DNA of 10,785 nucleotides from Bacteroidales bacterium (GTDB lineage Bacteria > Bacteroidota > Bacteroidia > Bacteroidales > F082). Below the pieces are notes generated by a model that ran no database searches, was not told the DNA's origin, and was given only the letters and a program-made list of their open reading frames with translations. Below, piece by piece: positions 5,732 to 10,785 of this stretch; within the stretch, counting starts at the first letter, position 1; each line of letters opens with the position of its first letter. The stretch covers positions 1 through 10,785 of the forward strand of contig JANTGU010000046.1 of assembly GCA_024762735.1 (NCBI GenBank), in the 5' to 3' direction. The position numbers were made by a program, and so were the translations under genes.

Positions 5732-6328
5732 ATGAAAGCAGTAATTCAATTTGTTCTGTTTATTATTATTGTAGCCCTTGGTTATATGGTTTACAGCTCT
5801 ATCATGGAGCCGGTTAGATTAAATCAGGAAAAAAACAAAAGAGAAAAACAAGTGGTTCAGCGCATGAAAGACATTCGTAGTGCTGAGTTAATTTACAAAC
5901 AACTTAACGGTAAATACATTGACAATTGGGATTCGTTAATACAGTTTGTTGACACGGCTCAAATTCCTGTAGTAAAAATTATACCCGACCCAACCGACAC
6001 TACTTTTACCTTAACCATTAACGATACCGTGGGTTATGTAAGAGTATACGACTCTTTATTCCATCACACAAATGATGTTGACATGAGCCAATTCATGATT
6101 GTGCCCAATTCGGGAGGAGATACCATTGAACTGCATGCCGGCGAAATGGACCGGGGCGGTGTAACGGTGCAGGTTTTCGAGGCAAAGGTACCTTACTCAT
6201 CTTACCTGAAGGGCATGGATGAACAATACATTGTCAACATTACTGCTGCCAAGAAAGATATTGATTTGTACCCCGGTATAAAGGTAGGCTCCATGACCGA
6301 GCCATCCACCGACGGTAACTGGGAGTAA
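5732..6328 (+). CDS. Conserved hypothetical membrane-anchored, pilin-like protein
   Basis: This 198-residue protein has one N-terminal transmembrane helix (about residues 4-24, VIQFVLFIIIVALGYMVYSS). A charged helix follows (30-57), then AELIYKQLNGKYIDNWDSL (51-69), and a soluble beta-rich domain ending in PGIKVGSMTEPS...NWE. The order of hydrophobic helix, amphipathic helix and E..YK..NG.Y resembles type II secretion and type IV pseudopilins (GspG). However, there is no prepilin-peptidase site (no Gly followed by FTLIE-like sequence, no Glu at +5), so any relationship is structural at most. I know it only as a conserved Bacteroidota protein of unknown function. It opens a likely operon with DUF3822 (14-nt gap) and rsmD. 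Confidence 0.75.
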   Translation: MKAVIQFVLFIIIVALGYMVYSSIMEPVRLNQEKNKREKQVVQRMKDIRSAELIYKQLNGKYIDNWDSLIQFVDTAQIPVVKIIPDPTDTTFTLTINDTVGYVRVYDSLFHHTNDVDMSQFMIVPNSGGDTIELHAGEMDRGGVTVQVFEAKVPYSSYLKGMDEQYIVNITAAKKDIDLYPGIKVGSMTEPSTDGNWE

Positions 6329-6342
6329 CCAAGATTTATCCC

Positions 6343-7215
6343 ATGTCCTCAAGGATAAAACCATACCTCTCTCTTTGGGATAAGTCTTTTAAAGAAACAC
6401 ATACACGATCGTATTATATGACCATGCAGCTCAGCCTGCATGGTCTTTCTTTTGTTGTTTACAGCCCTGACAAAAACAAATATCTGGGGCTGGAAGCCTA
6501 TCATTTTGGCGACATCAAAGATGTAAAAGAGATTCCTGCCAAGTTTGACTTAATTCTGAACCGGATTGAATGGTTTGCTTACCCGTTTAAGAAATTTAAA
6601 CTGCTCTACCAAAACACTTACTCTACCCTGGTACCGGCTCCCCTGTTTGACGCAGAGCAAAAAAGCCTTTACTTAGGGTTTAATCAACCGTTTGTCGAAA
6701 ACCGTCGCATTATTTACGACACTTTAAAAACAAGTGAAGCCGTAAACGTGTATTATATCCCGAACCCGGTAGTAGAAAAAGTGCGCGATTTTTGGCCCAA
6801 TGCTGTCATTAGTCACTTTTCCTCTGTGCTCATCGAGTGCCTCTCGCTCAACTATAAAAACAAAATTGAAAACGACACCCTCTTTTTGCATGTTAACCAT
6901 GGCAACTATCACTTAGTTGGTTTTAAAAACAACAAGCTGCTTTATCACAACATGTTTTTGTACAACACCAAGGAAGACTTTATTTTCTTTTTGCTGGCCA
7001 CTATTGAGCAATTAGGTTACAATCCTGAAACCGTTGATTTAATATTGATGGGCAACATTGAAAAAAGCGACGAAGTGTTCCAAATGCTCCACCAATACAC
7101 CGGATCACACAGGCACATTGAGGCAAATCAGGCAATTAAATTATCTTACGTACTGGAAGAGGTCAGACAATATCAGTATTACGTTTTATTTAACGCATGG
7201 CAATGCGAATTATAG
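6343..7215 (+). CDS. DUF3822 family protein (predicted actin-like/ASKHA fold)
   Basis: This 290-residue soluble protein has no signal peptide or membrane helix. Its sequence and its position directly upstream of rsmD identify the Bacteroidota DUF3822 family. Recognisable blocks are the N-terminal KSFKETHTRSYYMTMQLSLHG (about 14-34), the central LFLHVNHGNYHLVGFKNNKL (about 184-203), and ETVDLILMGNIEK near 233-245. As far as I recall, a Bacteroides member of this family was solved with an actin-like ATPase fold, similar to PilM/FtsA-type proteins; this is recalled, not seen here. The classical ATP-binding phosphate loops are not obvious by eye. Its 3' end overlaps rsmD by 13-19 nt, implying coupled translation, and it follows the pilin-like gene by 14 nt. 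Confidence 0.8.
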   Translation: MSSRIKPYLSLWDKSFKETHTRSYYMTMQLSLHGLSFVVYSPDKNKYLGLEAYHFGDIKDVKEIPAKFDLILNRIEWFAYPFKKFKLLYQNTYSTLVPAPLFDAEQKSLYLGFNQPFVENRRIIYDTLKTSEAVNVYYIPNPVVEKVRDFWPNAVISHFSSVLIECLSLNYKNKIENDTLFLHVNHGNYHLVGFKNNKLLYHNMFLYNTKEDFIFFLLATIEQLGYNPETVDLILMGNIEKSDEVFQMLHQYTGSHRHIEANQAIKLSYVLEEVRQYQYYVLFNAWQCEL

Positions 7216-7733
7216 GGGGCACTTACAAGCGGCGATTTATTCACCCGCCCAAAAACTTACCGGTACGGCCTACCACCGATTTGGCACGTGAAAGCCTGTT
7301 TAACATTTTAAACAACATCGTCAGCTGGGAGGGAAAAAGTGTACTGGATCTTTTTTCAGGAACAGGAGCCGTTTCATACGAGTTTGTTTCGCGCGGCTGC
7401 GAAAATGTACTGGCGGTGGATGCCAACTACCAATGTGCCTCTTTTATCAAAAAAACTGCCGCGGAGTTTGAAATGGAAAGCTTAAAAGTGATGCGTGCCG
7501 ATGTTTTCCGTTTTTTAAAGAGCGTTAAATTATCTTTTGATATTATTTTTGCCGACCCCCCCTACAGTTTAGAGGGCATTGACCTACTGCCGGGATTGGT
7601 ATTCGACAACAACCTTTTGAAACCGGAAGGCATTTTTGTTTTAGAGCACCCCGCTGCTTACGATTTTTCTGACCATTCCCGCTTTCAGGAACACCGAAAA
7701 TATGGCAAAGTAAATTTCACTTTCTTTTCGTAG
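7197..7733 (+). CDS. rsmD: 16S rRNA (guanine(966)-N(2))-methyltransferase RsmD
   Basis: RsmD transfers a methyl group from S-adenosylmethionine to N2 of G966 in 16S rRNA during 30S assembly. The 178-residue length is typical. Diagnostic motifs are the N-terminal RIIGGTYKRR, RPTTDLARESLFNIL (about 24-38), the SAM-binding DLFSGTG (51-57), the acidic AVDAN loop (73-77), and the catalytic DPPY (120-123, in IIFADPPYS). Two ATGs lie 6 nt apart (7197 and 7203); MRIIGG from 7203 matches family starts better, and the longer reading only adds Met-Ala. The gene overlaps the end of DUF3822 and is the last gene of the cluster. No terminator is obvious in the 212 nt before dnaB. Confidence 0.93.
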   Translation: MAMRIIGGTYKRRFIHPPKNLPVRPTTDLARESLFNILNNIVSWEGKSVLDLFSGTGAVSYEFVSRGCENVLAVDANYQCASFIKKTAAEFEMESLKVMRADVFRFLKSVKLSFDIIFADPPYSLEGIDLLPGLVFDNNLLKPEGIFVLEHPAAYDFSDHSRFQEHRKYGKVNFTFFS

Positions 7734-7908
7734 GTAGAATCTCAAAACACCTTTTCTTTGTAACCGGGCAGTGCAACCACTTCAAAATAAAGAATTGGTT
7801 CATTGCTTCACCACCCCTTCCTTGCATTGGTAAGAATAAGAAGGATTAATTTTCTATTTTTTTTAACTATCCGTTTCATTCTCAACTCAAATCAATTTTT
7901 ATTAACAA

Positions 7909-7941
7909 TTGGCCACCTTACAGTTTCTATTTGTATTTTTG
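7909..7941 (+). promoter_or_regulatory. dnaB promoter (TTG-N22-TATTTTTG), apparently leaderless
   Basis: The -7 box TATTTTTG (7934-7941) is an exact TAnnTTTG match. A TTG at 7909-7911 lies 22 nt upstream, within the 17-23 nt spacing reported for Bacteroidota -33 elements. Only 4 nt separate the box from the dnaB ATG, so transcription should begin at or next to the start codon. No later in-frame Met is plausible before the conserved PPQALDLEEAVLGA region. Confidence 0.6.
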
Positions 7942-7945
7942 AGCT

Positions 7946-9496
7946 ATGGAAGAAACTGAACAAAAACGAGTAAAAAAACCGGTTACATCAAAAAGTAACT
8001 TGCTGAATGAAGCCTTATTAGAGCACGGAAAAGTACCACCACAGGCTCTTGATCTGGAAGAAGCAGTGTTGGGTGCCATGATGCTGGAAAAGGATGCCGT
8101 TACCGCTGTCATTGATATATTGACACCCCAGGTTTTTTACAAAGAAGCCCACCAAAAAATATTTGCTGCAATCCACAGGCTGTTTGAAAAATCGGAACCG
8201 GTAGATATTTTATCGGTAACGCAGGAGCTCAAAAGCGTTGGCGAGCTTGATATGATTGGCGGGCCGTACTACATTACCATGCTTACAAGCCGCATTGCCT
8301 CGGCTGCCAATGTGGAGTACCATGCCCGTATCATCCAGCAGAAATTCATCCAGCGGGAGTTGATAAAGATTTCATCCGATATTATCCGTGATGCTTACGA
8401 GGACACTACCGATGTTTTTAACCTACTGGACAAGGCAGAGCAAAACCTGTTCAGTGTTTCAGAAACCAACCTTCGCAGAAATTACGAAGACATGCCCTCG
8501 CTGATTAAACAGGCCATCGAAGATATTGAAAGTGCCCGAAATGCCGACAACCACTTTCGGGGTGTTCCCTCGGGCTATACCGAGCTGGATCGTATCACAT
8601 CGGGATGGCAACGGTCAGACCTGATTATTCTTGCCGCCCGTCCCTCCATGGGGAAAACTGCTTTTGCCCTCTCCATTGCTAAAAATGTTGCCGTGGATCA
8701 CGACATGCCGGTAGCCGTTTTTTCGCTGGAGATGTCAGCGGTACAGCTGGTAACCCGCTTGATTTCGGCCGAAACGGAAATCCCTGCCGGAAAACTCAAG
8801 CAGGGGGAGCTTGCCGACCACGAGTGGCAGCAACTGAACAGCAAAATAAACAATCTTGTAGATGCTAAAATTTTTATTGACGACACCCCTGCCCTTTCCA
8901 TTTTTGAGCTTCGTGCCAAGTGTCGCCGGTTAAAACAGCAACACGATATCCAAATGGTGTTTATCGATTACCTTCAGCTGATGAGCGGTGGCTCTGAAAG
9001 CAAAGGGAACCGGGAGCAAGAGATTAGTAAAATATCCAGATCGCTGAAAGCGCTGGCCAAAGAGCTGGACATTCCGGTTTTAGCACTCTCGCAGCTTAGC
9101 CGTAACGTGGAAAACCGTCCGGGACAAAGTAAAAGGCCTATCCTTTCCGACCTTCGTGAATCGGGTGCCATTGAGCAGGATGCCGACCTTGTTATGTTTA
9201 TTTACCGGCCCGAGTATTATAAGATTGATGAATTTGAAGACAACACCCCTACCGACGGTCTGGCAGAAATCATCATCGCCAAGCATCGTAATGGTGCCGT
9301 GGGTGATGTGCGATTGAAGTTTGTTAAACACCTTGCCAAATTTGAAGACTACCTGTCAAACCCACTTCTTGATGGCTATACCGATAACCCGGATGCCAGC
9401 GCAGGATTGGTCACTCGTCCTTCCAAGCTAAACGATCTTGATGATTTTAATGATGATCATGACAGCGCTACCAACTTTAGCGGTGAACCATTTTAA
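7946..9496 (+). CDS. dnaB: Replicative DNA helicase DnaB
   Basis: DnaB is the hexameric 5'-3' helicase that unwinds DNA at the replication fork and interacts with primase. Residues 30-180 are the N-terminal DnaB domain (PPQALDLEEAVLGAMM through the linker). The RecA-like C-terminal domain starts near 205 with VPSGYTELDRITSGW. It contains Walker A ARPSMGKT (231-238), SLEMS (260-264), Walker B FIDYLQL (339-345), LSQLSRNVENR (381-391), SDLRESGAIEQDAD (401-414), the IYRPEYY motif (419-425) and KHRNG (446-450) with the arginine-finger region. The length of 516 is normal; there is no intein, which sometimes interrupts this gene. The basic, polar first 25 residues and acidic C-terminal tail are typically variable. 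The dehydrogenase gene follows after 14 nt and is probably cotranscribed. Confidence 0.97.
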   Translation: MEETEQKRVKKPVTSKSNLLNEALLEHGKVPPQALDLEEAVLGAMMLEKDAVTAVIDILTPQVFYKEAHQKIFAAIHRLFEKSEPVDILSVTQELKSVGELDMIGGPYYITMLTSRIASAANVEYHARIIQQKFIQRELIKISSDIIRDAYEDTTDVFNLLDKAEQNLFSVSETNLRRNYEDMPSLIKQAIEDIESARNADNHFRGVPSGYTELDRITSGWQRSDLIILAARPSMGKTAFALSIAKNVAVDHDMPVAVFSLEMSAVQLVTRLISAETEIPAGKLKQGELADHEWQQLNSKINNLVDAKIFIDDTPALSIFELRAKCRRLKQQHDIQMVFIDYLQLMSGGSESKGNREQEISKISRSLKALAKELDIPVLALSQLSRNVENRPGQSKRPILSDLRESGAIEQDADLVMFIYRPEYYKIDEFEDNTPTDGLAEIIIAKHRNGAVGDVRLKFVKHLAKFEDYLSNPLLDGYTDNPDASAGLVTRPSKLNDLDDFNDDHDSATNFSGEPF

Positions 9497-9510
9497 CACT
9501 GACTCACACC

Positions 9511-10311
9511 ATGAAAAAAACAATCCTAATTACAGGCTCAACCGATGGCATTGGCCGGGAAGCTGCACTAGAGTTGGCTTCCATGGGTCATCGTGTCATC
9601 ATGCATGGCAAGCGGCAACAGGCAGGACAGAACCTGGCCGACGAGTTCAAACTTAAAACCGGTAACCCCGATATTTTTTATTACAATGCCGATTTGACTG
9701 ATCTGGAAAGCATCAAGACTTTCACTCAATCCATTAAAAGTCATTTTTCACAGTTGGATGTACTGCTTAACAACGCGGGCGTGTTTATGACTGAAAAGGT
9801 TTTGCTGCCCAATGGTTTTGAAATGACGCACATGGTCAATCACCTGGCCGTTTTTACACTAACCCTTCAGCTTTTGGATTTGGTGAAACAATCGCCTGTC
9901 GGAAGAATTATTGTAACCAGCTCGATGGCACACTCAGCCAGCATCGACTTTAATAATTTAAATGGTGAAAAACATTGGGATTCGTACAATGCTTACGCGG
10001 TTTCAAAACTGGAAAACATCCTGTTTACCTATAAGCTACACCGAAACCTGTCAGCCGAAAAAAGTCACGTAACGGCAAACTGCCTGCATCCCGGAGTGAT
10101 TAGCACCAAGCTGCTCCATGCAGGTTGGGGCATGGGTGGAGGAAGTGTGCAGCAGGGTGCGGCTACCTCTGTTTATTTAGCCACTTCGGACGACGTGGAT
10201 GAGGTAAGCGGAAAATATTTCGTGAACAAACACCCTCAAAAATCAGCGGCCTTTTCGTACGATCACAAAGCCCAGGACAAGCTGTGGCAAATTAGTAGCG
10301 AATTGCTATAA
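9511..10311 (+). CDS. SDR family NAD(P)-dependent oxidoreductase (retinol dehydrogenase-like)
   Basis: This is a 266-residue classical short-chain dehydrogenase/reductase. Motifs seen are the cofactor loop TGSTDGIG (8-15), a basic HGKR after beta-2 (32-35) that suggests NADP(H), NADLTD (59-64), NNAG (87-90), the catalytic Ser in VTSSMAH (137/138), and the YxxxK pair Y162/K166 in NAYAVSK. The LHPGVISTKLL segment (about 192-202) and overall layout resemble retinol-dehydrogenase/WWOX-like SDRs, a bacterial group of broad and mostly unassigned substrate range. It is cytosolic with no signal peptide. It begins 14 nt after dnaB with no promoter between, so cotranscription is likely. The pairing with a replication gene looks positional rather than functional. 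The substrate is unknown. Confidence 0.92.
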   Translation: MKKTILITGSTDGIGREAALELASMGHRVIMHGKRQQAGQNLADEFKLKTGNPDIFYYNADLTDLESIKTFTQSIKSHFSQLDVLLNNAGVFMTEKVLLPNGFEMTHMVNHLAVFTLTLQLLDLVKQSPVGRIIVTSSMAHSASIDFNNLNGEKHWDSYNAYAVSKLENILFTYKLHRNLSAEKSHVTANCLHPGVISTKLLHAGWGMGGGSVQQGAATSVYLATSDDVDEVSGKYFVNKHPQKSAAFSYDHKAQDKLWQISSELL

Positions 10312-10648
10312 AGAAATAATGCTCTGTTTTCTAGTCTTTTTTTTGCCAAACTATGAATGACTTCCGCCGCCCTTGGCTGAAGCACCACTGTTTCCCTGTA
10401 GTTTTTTCTTTTTTCTGATTTTTCCTTCAAGGCAGAAATTGCTTCAGGAACTAGATTTTGCTAAAGCTTGTTTTCAAATTCCCGATCCGGCAATTGTTCT
10501 AACTTCATTTTAAACTATTTCGGGCGTTTTGTTTTGCTTGTTCTTTTTCTTCTTCTGTTTGTCCAAAGAATTGCCAATATTATTATTTCTGTATCTACAT
10601 GCGCAACAACTAATCAGCCCAAGTATTTATATGCTATCATTTCACTAT
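10312..10648. other. 337-bp convergent spacer between the SDR gene and cysH
   Basis: No intact gene is supported. The plus strand has T-rich tracts (for example 10338-10345) that could serve a weak terminator, but no good stem precedes them. On the minus strand, protein-like frames suggest a remnant: an ATG at 10508 overlaps a preceding TGA as ATGA, reads MKLEQLPDREFENKL, then meets TAG (10461-10463). The same frame then stays open for 65 codons to 10263, entering the SDR gene antisense, with Lys/Glu-rich sequence such as EAISALKEKSEKRKNYRETV. I do not recognise it. Confidence 0.5.
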
Positions 10649-10785
10649 TTACCTTTTATGAAGCCCGCACTCCCTGGTGTCGGGATTTTCCCACCACCAG
10701 CGGCCTGCACGCGGATCTTCGCCGGGTAATATAGCCCTTGTACATGGTTGGCAGCCAATGCTTACAAACCCCTTTTTATGCAGCG
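10649..10785 (-). CDS. cysH: APS-reductase-type CysH, C-terminal end only (partial)
   Basis: The last 44 codons and stop of a minus-strand gene enter from the right edge. The reading contains SIGCQPCTRAILPGEDPRAG, three Trp in RWWWENPD, and ends ECGLHKR. SIGCxPCT with a following PGEDxRxGRWWWE and a C-terminal ECGLH are hallmarks of adenylylsulfate/phosphoadenylylsulfate reductase. The CxxC is the second half of the [4Fe-4S] ligand set found in the APS-reducing form, and the Cys of ECGLH is the catalytic nucleophile that forms the thiosulfonate intermediate. This points to assimilatory sulfate reduction to sulfite. The 5' part, including the first Cys pair and the nucleotide-binding domain, is outside the window. 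The gene converges with the SDR gene and is not in its operon. Confidence 0.9.
   Translation of the reverse strand, partial: LHKKGFVSIGCQPCTRAILPGEDPRAGRWWWENPDTRECGLHKR

Noticed and set aside
10674..10700. Strong hairpin CTGGTG...CACCAG with an inner GGGA/TCCC stem
   Set aside because: It lies inside the cysH coding sequence (around the ENPDTREC codons) and has no U-tract on either strand, so it is probably incidental.
10468..10734. Plus-strand frame of 88 codons rich in Phe and Leu
   Set aside because: Its 3' half is antisense to the cysH tail and its hydrophobic part is the complement of a Lys/Glu-rich minus-strand stretch. There is no promoter box and no protein-like pattern.
10748..10758. 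Palindrome TTGGCAGCCAA
   Set aside because: It falls inside the IGCQP codons of cysH, where the sequence is fixed by the protein motif.

Overview
The window looks like chromosomal DNA of a Bacteroidota species, most likely in or near the Bacteroidales/Marinilabiliales. The evidence is a secreted protein with a type IX secretion (T9SS) C-terminal tail, Bacteroidota-typical conserved families (DUF4294, DUF3822), a DnaB with the N-terminal style of this group, and starts that mostly lack Shine-Dalgarno sequences but are preceded by the Bacteroidota -7 box TAnnTTTG. Gene content is mostly housekeeping and conserved hypothetical. I see no CRISPR array, tRNA, rRNA, prophage or intact transposase.

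Layout. The left edge (1-109, minus) is the 5' end of a small membrane-protein gene. Next on the minus strand come a DASS/SLC13 sodium-coupled anion transporter (253-1782) and a DUF4294 protein (1930-2505). The DUF4294 gene is divergent from a small stand-alone PD-(D/E)XK protein of the HsdR N-terminal type (2636-3085, plus), and the two promoters share a short intergenic region. An 812-bp gene-free stretch (3086-3897) follows. It holds a nested REP/MITE-like inverted-repeat element, two GC-rich palindromes and a decayed-looking minus-strand reading frame. A secreted protein with seven beta-propeller-like repeats and a T9SS tail occupies 3898-5595.

The plus-strand cluster 5732-7733 is a likely three-gene operon: a membrane-anchored pilin-like protein of unknown function, a DUF3822 protein and rsmD (16S rRNA m2G966 methyltransferase). 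dnaB (7946-9496) and a short-chain dehydrogenase (9511-10311) form a second likely operon; the dnaB promoter lies so close to its ATG that the mRNA may be leaderless. The right edge (10649-10785, minus) carries the last 44 codons of an APS-reductase-type cysH, recognised from its CxxC and ECGLH motifs. It converges on the dehydrogenase across a 337-bp spacer that may hold another gene remnant.

No clearly new multi-gene system is visible. The most promising leads are the pilin-like/DUF3822 pair upstream of rsmD, the nested repeat region at 3147-3812, and the apparently leaderless starts.
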